Source: Desulfococcaceae bacterium
Lineage (GTDB): Bacteria; Desulfobacterota; Desulfobacteria; Desulfobacterales; Desulfosalsimonadaceae
NCBI GenBank assembly: GCA_030145385.1
Contig: JAQYVU010000036.1
Location: 1 to 41,694, forward strand
Length of the DNA stretch: 41,694 nucleotides
Direction of reading: 5' to 3'
Numbering within the stretch: the first letter of the stretch is position 1; each line of letters opens with the position of its first letter. Position numbers and translations under genes: made by a program. This document shows positions 32,130 through 41,013 of this stretch, piece by piece. The notes below the pieces were generated by a model. That model searched no databases and was not told the DNA's origin. It saw nothing but the letters and a program-made list of their open reading frames with translations.

Positions 32130-33119
32130 TCAAACATGCCCGGTCTCACGCAACCAGGACGCTACCTGGCGCATGCCTTCGTCAAAATCAATTTTGGGTT
32201 CATATCCCAGCTCCCGGCGGGCTTTGTTTATGGTAAATCCCTGGTTTGTGCCCAGGAGTTCCACAGCCATTCGGGTCAGTAATGGGCGGGCTTTAATTTT
32301 CATTGCCCCGTAAGCCTTTTCCATCATCCATCCGGTCAGATAGGCCATGCGGTATGGAATTACCATGCGCGGATGCGCTACGTTCGATATATCCGCCAGG
32401 CGGTTGACGTACTGCCGCCAGGTGATATCGGAACCGTCGGATGCATTGTAGGCCTGGCCGATGCTGTTGGCTTTGTCCGCGGCCAGCAGGATCAAATCCA
32501 CAACGTTTGTGACGTAGGCAAGCCCCGCGGGTTTGCCTGCATTGCCGAGGTGGACCATGCCGCCGCTTTTGAGCACTTCCACAAACTCCAGCACGAGAGA
32601 CGCGGAGCGGGGTCCATAGATATTGACCGGACGCACAACCGTCACCGGAAATTCGTGCTGTTCGTGATAATCCCAGACAATTCGTTCCGCCTCAATCTTC
32701 GTGTCCGAGTATGGCAATCCCCGCAGCCGGTAAGGGGCGGTCTCATCGGCCGGGTAATCCGGATACCCGTAAACATCGGTTGTGCTGACATGAATAAATT
32801 TGTTTACACCGCCTGCCAGAGCCGCATCCAGAAGATTGCGGGTACCGATCACGTTGGCGGTGTAAAAGGTTTCCCTGTCACCCCAGTCAGCGGCAAGCGC
32901 GGCGCTGTGGTAAACCCGTTCGATGCCCTGAGCGGCGTTTTTCAGGGCGGGGATGTCATTCAGATCCCCGTAAACCAATTCCACGCCAAGGCTTTTCAGG
33001 TGGTCTGTATTACTGGCAGGCCGAACCAGGGCGCACACCGATTCTCCGCGCGTCACAAGTGCTTCAGCCAGATGGCTGCCCAGAAAGCCGCTGCTGCCGG
33101 TTACCAGATTTTTCCGCAT
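32130..33119 (-). CDS. Extended SDR, NAD-dependent epimerase/dehydratase family
   Basis: This 329-residue extended SDR has the motif NLVTGSSGFLGSHLAEAL (residues 4-21) binding NAD(P), VYGDLND, the catalytic region HVSTTDVYGYPDYP, and the active-site YSDTK (YxxxK). It is closest to the 3-beta-hydroxysteroid dehydrogenase/nucleoside-diphosphate-sugar epimerase group, with RPVNIYGPRS and the C-terminal LGYEPKIDFDEGMRQV. Substrate could be a sugar nucleotide, steroid-like or polyketide-derived alcohol. GGAG stands seven bases before the ATG, and it lies between two methyltransferase-type genes on the same strand (gaps of 78 and 90 bases), suggesting a small modification cluster. Confidence 0.87.
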   Translation of the reverse strand: MRKNLVTGSSGFLGSHLAEALVTRGESVCALVRPASNTDHLKSLGVELVYGDLNDIPALKNAAQGIERVYHSAALAADWGDRETFYTANVIGTRNLLDAALAGGVNKFIHVSTTDVYGYPDYPADETAPYRLRGLPYSDTKIEAERIVWDYHEQHEFPVTVVRPVNIYGPRSASLVLEFVEVLKSGGMVHLGNAGKPAGLAYVTNVVDLILLAADKANSIGQAYNASDGSDITWRQYVNRLADISNVAHPRMVIPYRMAYLTGWMMEKAYGAMKIKARPLLTRMAVELLGTNQGFTINKARRELGYEPKIDFDEGMRQVASWLRETGHV

Positions 33120-33197
33120 AAATTTCTCCTTCCCGGATTGACACTTATTCCATTTAATTTTAAGCTGTCAGCCTGGCCAGACCCTATTGACCTGGTT

Positions 33198-33770
33198 TCA
33201 TACGATCAGGTACCTTGGCACGTTCATTTTGTACTGAACGTAGGCATCCCCATGCACGGAATACAAATAGGCTTCTTCCCTGATGATCATTTGATGGACA
33301 AATACAAATCCGAATATTGACAATCCGACCAAAATCAAATTCTGTAGAAGAACCGTATAGGCAGCAAACATCAGAAAGTATGACACAAAATACGGATTGC
33401 GTGTAAACCGGTAAATACCCGTAGTAACAAGATCTGTTTTCTGATCTTCTATAACACCCACCCGCCAGGAATCCTTCAGATGCATCAATGATGCGCCCGA
33501 TACCACCAGATTCAAAAGCAGAAGCCCGAATCCCAAGGTGCCGGCTAAAGAGCCATTGATCAATTGAATTGACCCAAAAGGGTGCTTGAAAAAACTCAAC
33601 CCCAATGCAACGACAATAAAAAGGGCAAAAAAAGCAATCGAGAGTGTGGCCTCGATATTTTTTCCACGGATCTGCTTGCCGATTTTTCTGTAAAGGATGA
33701 TGTTTTTCATTACAAACATTCCCTGAAAAACCAGTTGATGCAAAAGTATGACAAGCCAGGTTTCCGGCAT
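33198..33770 (-). CDS. Isoprenylcysteine/phospholipid methyltransferase-like membrane protein
   Basis: This 190-residue integral membrane protein has four to five hydrophobic segments (around residues 5-20, 43-58, 75-90, 135-150). The C-terminal half carries the ICMT/PEMT hallmark: GIYRFTRNPYFVSYFLMF (RNP motif), then EEAYLYSVHGDAYVQYKMNVPRYL, where E-E-x-Y and Y-x-x-Y-x-x-x-V-P-R are SAM-binding and catalytic. These enzymes methylate small lipids or prenylated cysteine, but bacterial members mostly lack known substrates. It is the first gene of the three-gene run with a clean AAGGAA site. Its neighbours support lipid or small-molecule O-methylation. Confidence 0.8.
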   Translation of the reverse strand: MPETWLVILLHQLVFQGMFVMKNIILYRKIGKQIRGKNIEATLSIAFFALFIVVALGLSFFKHPFGSIQLINGSLAGTLGFGLLLLNLVVSGASLMHLKDSWRVGVIEDQKTDLVTTGIYRFTRNPYFVSYFLMFAAYTVLLQNLILVGLSIFGFVFVHQMIIREEAYLYSVHGDAYVQYKMNVPRYLIV

Positions 33771-33825
33771 TTTCGATTCCTTTTTTTTATATAACAGCGC
33801 GCTTCAGCGGGCACCATACCCTTTT

Positions 33826-35943
33826 TTATTGATACGCTTTTTCCATGTCCTTTATTTTTATAATAATTTCACCTACGGTTTCCTTGAGTTCCCCGCCCAT
33901 TTTTAAATATTCGTTGGGGTATTCATCTTTCAGAAAACTCATTAACGCATAGTAAACCGGCTTAAAACGATCTTTGAATTTATGGGGATTTTCATTAAAT
34001 ATCTTTAACGCTAAATGGTACTGTTTTTTGGCTATCAAAAGCATTAAAAACAAGCTGACATCCTGCGCATATCCTTCAAAAAATTCTTTATCATTTAAAA
34101 AGTTTTCAGCAACCTCAACACCATCTTTAAATTGATTATCCCATAATGAAATCATGGCATAAGTGTGAGCATTGAAAACATTATTTTCTTTTTGATACGC
34201 TTTTTTTGACCATTTAATTGCCTGCTTCTTGTTCTTTTTTTCTATAAAATACATCTTTGCCAGACTATTCATGGCGGGAGTGTGGTCTCTTTCTGCAGCC
34301 TGAAGATAATATTTTTTCGCTTTATTTTTATCTTTGATGTATTTTTGGTACAATACTCCAAGCATTATAATTGCATTGGCATCGCCTCTTTGTGCTGCCT
34401 GCATAAAATAATATTCTGATTTTTTAATATCCTTTATCACTATCATATAATGAATACCCAAAACATTCAGGATATCAGTTGTTTTATCCTTTATTTTTTC
34501 AAGGCTTTTTATCTCCTTTGCCGAATCTAATATCTGAGTATCTTTTAATTCTTTATCTATGATTTGCTTTTCGTATTTTGATAAATGTTCACATAGCTCC
34601 GATCCACAGTTTTCAAGATACGCTCTTGTATTTTCTAATAGTTGACTTTGTGTTTCCTGTTTTATCGGAGTCCGAACCAGCGCTTCGGTCATCATAAACG
34701 CATGGCGATCAACGATTTTCCCCTGACTTAAAGCATGAAGATGCCGATGGGCACGTACTTCCAGTTCTTTGTCATCGCACCAGATCTGCAAAAATTCGAC
34801 AATAAAACGGACCCTTCGTTCATCCCACTTTCGCCCCAAACGCATCAGGTACCAGATATTAAAAAACCGTTCATGTATCCGGTATAAATAGTTTTTGGTG
34901 TTTGTTTTTTCCTTGTCAATAATATGGAATTTTTCCAGCTGCCCCAACTGGGCGGACACAGCCTTGCTTTGTATTCTTGTTTTTTTTGCAATTTCTTTTG
35001 TGGTGACCGCATCCCAGTTTAACGCGATAAAATTGACAATTTCCTGCTGCTGGGCAGACAGCTTATCCATCCGGTGCTTGTACAAAGGCGTTACACTGTC
35101 GAGTATTTTTTCCAGATCCTTAAACGCATTGCCGTTTTCATCGTCTACAAAAATTTCAAAAAGAATAATAATGGTCCGGATAACCCCGCCGGTCAGTCTT
35201 CGCAACGCTTCAATCCGGCCGGGCTGGTTTTTGACAATATGATTGACCCGGTCTTTTTTGTAATGCCGGCCCAGCCCCAGCAATAATTTTTTGGTTGCTG
35301 CGGTGGTTAACCCCTTGAGATACGGCATCTTGAAAAAATGGTAAAAGGGCTTTCCGTAATCATGGTGAAACTCAAGGCTCACGGACGAGGCACCGATCAC
35401 CCGGATTTCCGCAGACTCCATAAATACTTCCCTGAGCCGGTGATGTTCTTTTTTTGAAAATTTTTCAAACATTTCATCAATATTATCGATAAACAGAATC
35501 AACTTTTTTTTGTTCGCAATCAGCGTTTTTTCCAGGAGTTCAAAACACTGGAACTCATAATCATCATCATAATCCAGTACCTGCATTTTTTCATAAAGAC
35601 CATTTATTTCATTGCCTTCATCCAGGTATTCTGCAATCGACTCCCACAATTTAAACAACCGGGTAATGCTGTACTGTTCTTCATTAAAAATAACCGGAAT
35701 CATTCGTTTTGAAAGTTTCGGGTCATTGTTGATTTCATAGGCTATGCGCAGGAGCATCGTGGTTTTGCCCTGCCCCCGATTTCCCTGGATAATATAATGC
35801 TGTTCCGGGTGTTGCATTTTTGATCGTTTGATATCGTCAAAAATATCCCTAAACAGCTTTGCCCTGACAACAAAATTCTCTATCAGTTCCTGCTTTGTCT
35901 GCAACGCCGGATTGTATATTTTGGGTAAATCAACTGGCGACAT
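33826..35943 (-). CDS. P-loop ATPase with winged helix and TPR/Sel1-like repeats
   Basis: This 705-residue protein has Walker A GNRGQGKTTM (residues 54-63), Walker B KKLILFIDNIDEMF (146-159), and sensor-like RVIGASS. A winged-helix region lies around 295-370 (TTKEIAKKTRIQSKAVSAQL). A helical region follows, then Sel1/TPR-like repeats at about 505-585 (AAQRGDANAIIMLGVLY, AAERDHTPAMNSLAKMY). The architecture of STAND/AAA-type NTPase plus sensor repeats is that of signalling or conflict-system switches. It starts 14 bases before the end of the preceding ATPase gene, with GGAGG five bases upstream, so the two are translationally coupled. Composition is visibly more AT-rich than the metabolic genes nearby, suggesting acquisition. 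Function is unknown. Confidence 0.8.
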   Translation of the reverse strand: MSPVDLPKIYNPALQTKQELIENFVVRAKLFRDIFDDIKRSKMQHPEQHYIIQGNRGQGKTTMLLRIAYEINNDPKLSKRMIPVIFNEEQYSITRLFKLWESIAEYLDEGNEINGLYEKMQVLDYDDDYEFQCFELLEKTLIANKKKLILFIDNIDEMFEKFSKKEHHRLREVFMESAEIRVIGASSVSLEFHHDYGKPFYHFFKMPYLKGLTTAATKKLLLGLGRHYKKDRVNHIVKNQPGRIEALRRLTGGVIRTIIILFEIFVDDENGNAFKDLEKILDSVTPLYKHRMDKLSAQQQEIVNFIALNWDAVTTKEIAKKTRIQSKAVSAQLGQLEKFHIIDKEKTNTKNYLYRIHERFFNIWYLMRLGRKWDERRVRFIVEFLQIWCDDKELEVRAHRHLHALSQGKIVDRHAFMMTEALVRTPIKQETQSQLLENTRAYLENCGSELCEHLSKYEKQIIDKELKDTQILDSAKEIKSLEKIKDKTTDILNVLGIHYMIVIKDIKKSEYYFMQAAQRGDANAIIMLGVLYQKYIKDKNKAKKYYLQAAERDHTPAMNSLAKMYFIEKKNKKQAIKWSKKAYQKENNVFNAHTYAMISLWDNQFKDGVEVAENFLNDKEFFEGYAQDVSLFLMLLIAKKQYHLALKIFNENPHKFKDRFKPVYYALMSFLKDEYPNEYLKMGGELKETVGEIIIKIKDMEKAYQ

Positions 35944-37090
35944 TTTGCCTCCACCACATTCTTAATATTGGCGAGTTAAAGCGATACATTTTCTTATCAT
36001 CACTATTATTGATATAGCCGTCATAGACCAGAGCCCCGACAAGATCCTTGAACGTGTCTTCAACCTTGTATTTGACTGCTATATTATAAATTTCAGCCGA
36101 CTGGATTGTTCCATTTTCCGAAATAATATTTAAAAGCTGTTTGGAAAAATTATACTCATCACCCTTTAATGTTGTCCGCAACCTTGAGTGCCAGTGCTCA
36201 AAATGATTTCTCTGGGCCAGCATATCTTCAAATGTCCGGTCAATATAGGATTCAGTTATATTTTCCAGATCTTCGTCTCGATACAGATCTTTTAAGCCTT
36301 CAATGGCCAGTTGAATATAAAAAGGAATCAGCCATTCGATTTTTTCAAGAATATACTCAATTAACGGGTCGGATAAATCAAACGGGACATTTTGTAAAAG
36401 TCGTATGACCAGATCTTTTGCTTCAGCTGGTTTGAGCGGCGGGATAACCAGGCGGGACAAATCATTGATGGTTTTTGGGGCATTCATTTTCCCGACAATA
36501 TTTTCAAGACCAATGGAGCCCGTATAAATAAATTGAACATGACTGCTTACTTCATCATCCTGTCTTAACTCCCGGTTGCTGTGCAGAAAATGTTTTCCCG
36601 CTTGTTCCCCTTCATCGGCATTAATATTTTCTAAAGTCTGGGGGAACTCGTCTAACATGATGATTGTTTTCCCGTATTCCGTATCAATGGATTTTAAGAT
36701 CTTTTTAAGTACCTCGAAATAATCAAGGTCATCTTTAACACCGAATTCAACACCATCTTTCCCGATTTTTTTAATCGACGGCATGTGTTTCTGAAGAGAC
36801 GTTAGAATCTTTTGTGAAGACTTGATCGCAGGCGTTTTTAAAACCTTGTTGACCACTCTCCTGAAAAACTCATTTTCATTATTAATCGATTCCGTATCCA
36901 GAAACAGAAAATCAAAATTCTTTTTCGGGTTATCTTTTAAGTAATACATTACAGACGTTTTTCCAACGCGCCGGGGGGCGGCAATCAGGATATGATTACC
37001 CGACTCGATCAAGTCCCAGGCCTTGCTGATGATATTTTTTCTAAAATAAAAGTTTTCTCCCCTGGCAGGGGCTCCGGTGTTGATGTCCAT
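35930..37090 (-). CDS. P-loop ATPase of the archaeal-type ATPase family
   Basis: This 386-residue protein has Walker A APRRVGKTSV (residues 38-47) and Walker B TIIMLDEFPQ (142-151). A charged region follows, then a winged-helix-like C-terminus ending YRFNSPILRMWWRQNVAS, a typical end for stand-alone archaeal-type AAA ATPases (PF01637-like). It opens the two-gene operon and overlaps the larger ATPase gene by 14 bases. AGGAG lies seven bases before the ATG. A strong promoter with twin operators precedes it. Its partner has a sensor-repeat tail, so this protein is a plausible regulatory or effector half of the pair; whether it binds DNA or a membrane is not known. Confidence 0.8.
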   Translation of the reverse strand: MDINTGAPARGENFYFRKNIISKAWDLIESGNHILIAAPRRVGKTSVMYYLKDNPKKNFDFLFLDTESINNENEFFRRVVNKVLKTPAIKSSQKILTSLQKHMPSIKKIGKDGVEFGVKDDLDYFEVLKKILKSIDTEYGKTIIMLDEFPQTLENINADEGEQAGKHFLHSNRELRQDDEVSSHVQFIYTGSIGLENIVGKMNAPKTINDLSRLVIPPLKPAEAKDLVIRLLQNVPFDLSDPLIEYILEKIEWLIPFYIQLAIEGLKDLYRDEDLENITESYIDRTFEDMLAQRNHFEHWHSRLRTTLKGDEYNFSKQLLNIISENGTIQSAEIYNIAVKYKVEDTFKDLVGALVYDGYINNSDDKKMYRFNSPILRMWWRQNVAS

Positions 37091-37106
37091 ATCGCACTCC
37101 TTTTTG

Positions 37107-37152
37107 ACAATAGATTCATTGTTAAAATAAATAACAATAAATTCATTGTCAA
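37107..37152 (-). promoter_or_regulatory. Sigma-70 promoter with two palindromic operators
   Basis: On the minus strand TTGACA (37147-37152), a 17-base spacer and TATTTT (37124-37129) form a good promoter. Two near-identical palindromes, ACAATAGATTCATTGT (37107-37122) and ACAATAAATTCATTGT (37134-37149), are offset by 27 bases. One overlaps the -35 and spacer, the other lies just downstream of the -10. Such placement fits repression by a dimeric regulator. Confidence 0.75.
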
Positions 37153-37763
37153 CATAATTTTTGCATCTTAATCACCAGCACGAGAAAAGCATCAAGCCAT
37201 ATTGGAATACAATCTTATATTTTCAGATAGATACGACTAAAAACATAGCCCCTTCCCCGCATAAAAAGCCATCTACAAACAAATCAGGGGCAGCCGCACT
37301 TTTAACATACAGATAAAAGTACAGCGCACCTGATAATTTACAAAAAAGACAAATCAAAGCCGAGCGGAAACAGGGGAAACAGGATCGGGCCAGGTTAAAT
37401 ATTTAAAAATTTAGAAAAAGTTATTAAAATCAGGCCTCATATAGAGCCTATCCGAATGTTTTTGGTGCTGAAAAGAGCGTTTAAAAAAAAATTACATGTG
37501 ATCATGCCCCCGTGCCCACGAAAACCATCGGACAGGGCCGCATCGCAATGGGCACTCCCAGCGGCGTTCGTATTTCATCCTTTTATTTCGTACCCCGAAA
37601 GATCAAACAGCATGAATTAACATTGTTGAAAAACTGTAAAACGAGCGGACAAGGCATCGAGGGCGGCACGGGCAACTGGTTACCCGTGTAATCCATAATT
37701 TTACAATGCCCCTCTGATTTCACAACATTTTTGCCAAAGAGTGAACGCCGGGGGAATCCCATT

Positions 37764-37942
37764 GCAGCACAGCCGAGAGACACTGGTTTCCATGGAAAAA
37801 GGGAGCAAACTGTTTGAGCGGCGTGATGCCAAATCTCTTTGAATACAGAAAAATGAATAAGCGCATATATCGTGGCGTGTCAAAGTGTAAAGCGAGTTTT
37901 TGATCCCGCCATGGAAACCAGCGGATCGAGGGAACGTGCTGC
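37764..37942. repeat. Inverted-repeat element, about 180 bases
   Basis: The outer arms GCAGCAC / GTGCTGC and CTGGTTTCCATGG (37783-37795) / CCATGGAAACCAG (37909-37921) are perfect, and looser pairing continues inward. No transposase is present. It may be a decayed MITE or a toxin-free palindromic module, and it lies immediately before the second copy of the dispersed repeat. Confidence 0.6.
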
Positions 37943-37971
37943 AGGGGGGTGCTTTCTTTTGCTACTTTTCT

Positions 37972-38098
37972 TTGATGGCTTCGTAAAAAGTCCAAATTCT
38001 GTGTTGCACTGCGTTCTTCGTCACTGCGGAGTAGGCAAGCTACGCCTCATTCCTCAGAACTTGTGCGCCTTGAATTTGGAACTTTTTTCTTTGCCATC
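37972..38098. repeat. Dispersed MITE-like repeat, copy 2
   Basis: This 127-base element runs from TTGATGGCTTCGTAAAAAG to CTTTTTTCTTTGCCATC. Its terminal arms GATGGCTTCGTAAAAAGTCC and GGAACTTTTTTCTTTGCCATC are inverted repeats with a few mismatches, extended by AAATTC / GAATTT. The internal sequence is nearly identical to the copy at 11263-11404 over about 100 bases. Confidence 0.88.
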
Positions 38099-38207
38099 AT
38101 GAGGTGACTTTTCAACAGATTATTTTTACTTCCCGTCAAAGAAAAATAGAGATAAGGAGCAAATATAAGATCGCATTCAAACAACAAGAAGATCGTTTCA
38201 ACAGACT

Positions 38208-38535
38208 TTATGGACTGTTTTCAATCAGATAGATCCCGTATGTTGCACGCAAATCTTTAAGCACATTAATGATATTCCCGGATCTGTCTTCAGGCTGCGT
38301 ATTGGCGGAAGCTTCTTTCAGTATCGTGAAACCGGCTTCCCGGGTAAATTTTCTAAAATCCCTTAACGTGATCACCCGGATGCTGGGGGTGTTATACCAT
38401 TCATACGGCAGCTGCTTTGTAACCGGCGCATGCCCGGTCAGCAAAAGCTGGCGCCGGATTTTCCAGTGGCTGAAATTTTGGAAAACCGTCAATTCCCTTT
38501 TTCCCGAACTGCATCATGCACCGGATCAACAAATT
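38208..38535 (-). pseudogene. metW: metW remnant (methionine biosynthesis protein W)
   Basis: The last 94 codons (38208-38492) encode NFSHWKIRRQLLL, TKQLPYEWYNTPSIRVITLRDF, ILKEA and a YGIYLIE ending, the C-terminal half of MetW. A neighbouring frame just upstream encodes FGKKGIDGFPKF, which matches the preceding MetW block (vGkxgIxxFPNF). One extra A in the run near 38475-38480 therefore separates the two pieces. The N-terminal SAM-binding half (LDLGCGDG motif) is missing altogether. No metX partner is visible. The gene is broken by truncation plus frameshift, likely a decayed copy. Confidence 0.72.
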
Positions 38536-38608
38536 CCGGAGCATCCATCGTTTCAGATCCAGCTTCAAACAACTTGTTAAAGATAAAAATAAGCAACAGG
38601 ATCTGCTG

Positions 38609-39406
38609 TTAATGCCAGACATCCCGTTTATTGAAAACAATAATACTCAACGTGAGAAACACAAGAATGGAAGCGGCCGAGACACCTATGGTCCACCCGG
38701 CATACCTGGCCCAGTCCACATAAATCCCTTCCACCAGCTTGGCCATATTGTCGATGGGCAGAAACAGGTATTTCGTAAAAAGGTACTTTTGAAACAGATT
38801 CATCTGGGACAGGATCTGTAAAAAAAAGTAGATGATAATGGCGGTTGCCACCGCACCGCCGGACCCTTTGATCAGAATGGAAATAAAACACCCAAAGGCA
38901 ATCAAAGCGATCATGGCAATCACCGTAAGCGCCATTCCGCCGAAAAAAGCAGTGCTAAGCTCTGATGCGGAAAACAAAAGAAAGTCCCCTTCCTTAATGG
39001 CCGTCAGACCGCCTAAAAAATGACCGAGCACAAGACTGATGAAATGATAAAAAACGATTAATCCCGTGCTTAAACAGACCAGTGCGATGAATTTTCCGAG
39101 AATAAAATTACGCCGCTTCACATCCCGGACTAAAATAATTTTAGCGGTTCCCGTGGCTATTTCTTCGGAAAGGGTCATCGAAGAATAGGCTAAAACGATC
39201 AGCGCCAGCAGTTGAAGGCATATTTTAAGCGAAAAGATGGTGACCTGAAAACCGGTACCCAGATCATCGTTGGCAAGGCGGGCTGAATGCTCGAAAAAAG
39301 CAGCCGCGATTTGAATTGCGAAAATAGCCAAAGCAATCCAGAGCGCTGAACGTTTGTGAAACACTTTTTCCAGTTCAATTCTTATTAATATTGGTAATTT
39401 CGACAT
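38609..39406 (-). CDS. ABC-2-type transporter permease
   Basis: This 265-residue membrane protein has six predicted hydrophobic spans (around residues 19-36, 58-76, 103-125, 150-172, 180-200, 235-258). A short N-terminal amphipathic helix LPILIRIELEKVFHKRSALW is typical of ABC-2/NatB-like permeases, and the cytoplasmic EEIATGTAKIILVRDVKRR loop follows the second span. It follows the FG-GAP protein gene by 17 bases and belongs to the same operon as the ATPase at the window edge. The pair would form a Type V-like exporter or an envelope mechanotransducer. The cargo is not known. Confidence 0.85.
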   Translation of the reverse strand: MSKLPILIRIELEKVFHKRSALWIALAIFAIQIAAAFFEHSARLANDDLGTGFQVTIFSLKICLQLLALIVLAYSSMTLSEEIATGTAKIILVRDVKRRNFILGKFIALVCLSTGLIVFYHFISLVLGHFLGGLTAIKEGDFLLFSASELSTAFFGGMALTVIAMIALIAFGCFISILIKGSGGAVATAIIIYFFLQILSQMNLFQKYLFTKYLFLPIDNMAKLVEGIYVDWARYAGWTIGVSAASILVFLTLSIIVFNKRDVWH

Positions 39407-39423
39407 AATATTCTCATAGGGCT

Positions 39424-41013
39424 TTAATTGGTTATCAGTATCTGCACCTTCCCCTTTTTGACTGTTTTGCCATTGGGCGTAAATACCATGACCACATCGC
39501 TTTTGGCATCGGCATTCACCTTCTGCGGTCTGACCATTTTACCATTGTCGGGTAATTCAATGACAAATTCAACATCTGCTTTCTCTTTTGGTTCACCGTC
39601 ATCCGGCGCAAAATGAATCATCAGCTTCCCGTCCTGGGCGCGCATGAAATCCTTGCGTCCGTCTCCTTTAAAATCTCCGTCAATACTGGAAACCGGAAAT
39701 TTGCGGCCCTTTGTATCAACCTCAACGGTGACCTCCAGCTCAAAATCGGGTTTTTTACGATATTGGCCGGAATCGTCCATGACATACCACAGAACCATTA
39801 CTTCGATATCGCCGGTGACGATCATCGTGATAAAATTAAACACGCCGATTTCGATAATCGGTATATAAATATCCATTTTGCCGTCATTATTCAGATCCCC
39901 GATCTTGCTGTGAATCTGGAACCCGCGGTTAATGATGATATGGTCCGGGACTTCATTAAAAACTCCGCCATTAGAGGGATTGGCGGGGTCTATCCGGCCA
40001 AAGAAGACCTGGAACTGCTTTTTAGGATTGAACGCACCGTCTTTTACTGAAAATTTTTCAAGGACCATATCCAGCAGCCCATCGTTATTGAGATCGGCCA
40101 GGGACGTGATCCCCATTTTATCCTGAAAACGATCCCGCTGGTATATGTTGCCGTTTCCGATTCTTGAGGAATAGGCCTGGGTTAAGATGAATTTAAGATT
40201 GACAACTGCTGAATCTGCATTGGAAAATCCCCCGGCACTGTTTTGAAAAAACACCTTGAGATATTCATCATGTACGGTGACGATATCGCTGCGCTGATCC
40301 CTGTTGTAATCAACAATAAGGGTGTTGGGGGTCAGAAACGTGGAAACCAGATAACGACTCACCTCGTTTAACGACGTCACACTGTTTTGCATCGAACAAT
40401 CCAGCGTTGCCGAAATCCCGTATGTGCCGTCTGCTTGATTTTCATCGGGCTGTTTGCTGTAAATAACATAATGATGAAACTGCGGAACCAGGATCTCGTC
40501 TTTCCCGTCATTGTTAAGATCGCGGGCGAAATCCAACCGCTCCAAAAAGAGCTTATCAGGAAGCCTGAAGATGGATGGTGTTTCAAAAAGCAGAACCGGG
40601 GTTGCATCATAGCGTCCATCAATCATTTTGTAATAAAACAGGCCTTTGTTTTTAAAAAAAAGAATTTCTTTGCCCGGTTCCGGATCCACATCCGCAAGAT
40701 CATACACCACTGCCTGTTTATCGATTTCAAATTGATAGTCCGCCTGCCGGTTAAAGCCTTTTTCATGTTGATAAAAAACGGAAAAAAAACGAAAGGCAGT
40801 TCCGCCCTGCCGCGTAGAATGAAAAAACAGGCCGTCATTTAAGCCGTCGCCGTTTAAATCTTCCATCAGGTAATCAATATAATCGCCTTCGACATTCAAT
40901 TCATAAACAGTGAAAAAATCCTTATCCGATTTCGCGGCCGACAATACGGGCAAGCAAAGGATGCCGTACAGAAAAACGATCAGGAACCGGTAGAGCCATC
41001 GAAGTTTCAGCAT
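39424..41013 (-). CDS. Exported FG-GAP/VCBS-repeat protein
   Basis: This 529-residue protein has a signal peptide (MLKLRWLYRFLIVFLYG start, cut near LSAAKS) and a beta-propeller-like series of FG-GAP/VCBS repeats. Each has a calcium-loop D-x-N-x-D-x-x-D motif: DLNGDGLND, DLNNDGKDE, DYNRDQRSD, DLNNDGLLD, DLNNDGKMD. It is periplasmic or surface located. Its ATG overlaps the upstream ATPase gene by seven bases and the permease gene follows by 17, so a secreted propeller is sandwiched inside an ABC operon. It may be a periplasmic partner of that ABC complex. Confidence 0.88.
   Translation of the reverse strand: MLKLRWLYRFLIVFLYGILCLPVLSAAKSDKDFFTVYELNVEGDYIDYLMEDLNGDGLNDGLFFHSTRQGGTAFRFFSVFYQHEKGFNRQADYQFEIDKQAVVYDLADVDPEPGKEILFFKNKGLFYYKMIDGRYDATPVLLFETPSIFRLPDKLFLERLDFARDLNNDGKDEILVPQFHHYVIYSKQPDENQADGTYGISATLDCSMQNSVTSLNEVSRYLVSTFLTPNTLIVDYNRDQRSDIVTVHDEYLKVFFQNSAGGFSNADSAVVNLKFILTQAYSSRIGNGNIYQRDRFQDKMGITSLADLNNDGLLDMVLEKFSVKDGAFNPKKQFQVFFGRIDPANPSNGGVFNEVPDHIIINRGFQIHSKIGDLNNDGKMDIYIPIIEIGVFNFITMIVTGDIEVMVLWYVMDDSGQYRKKPDFELEVTVEVDTKGRKFPVSSIDGDFKGDGRKDFMRAQDGKLMIHFAPDDGEPKEKADVEFVIELPDNGKMVRPQKVNADAKSDVVMVFTPNGKTVKKGKVQILITN

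Larger units (their letters stand above)
37153..38207. other. Long non-coding stretch with repeat elements
   Basis: Just over 1 kb separates the ATPase promoter from the metW remnant, with no convincing gene. It contains an inverted-repeat element (37764-37942) and the second copy of the dispersed repeat (37972-38098). These are framed by a short inverted repeat CTACTTTTCTTTGA (37961-37974) and TCAAAGAAAAATAG. The stretch looks like an accumulation site for small palindromic elements and decayed sequence. Confidence 0.65.

Noticed and set aside
32373-33320. Long plus-strand open frame opposite the extended SDR
   Set aside because: It is the antisense shadow of a gene with clear Rossmann and YxxxK motifs; it has no domain and no ribosome-binding site.
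33826-37090. Assigning the ATPase pair to a named defence or transposition system
   Set aside because: No nuclease, toxin, protease or transposase domain is visible, and the P-loop families are too general for a specific call.
37498-37618. Short plus-strand open frame MPPCPRKPSD in the gene desert
   Set aside because: No ribosome-binding site, no domain, odd composition; likely non-coding.
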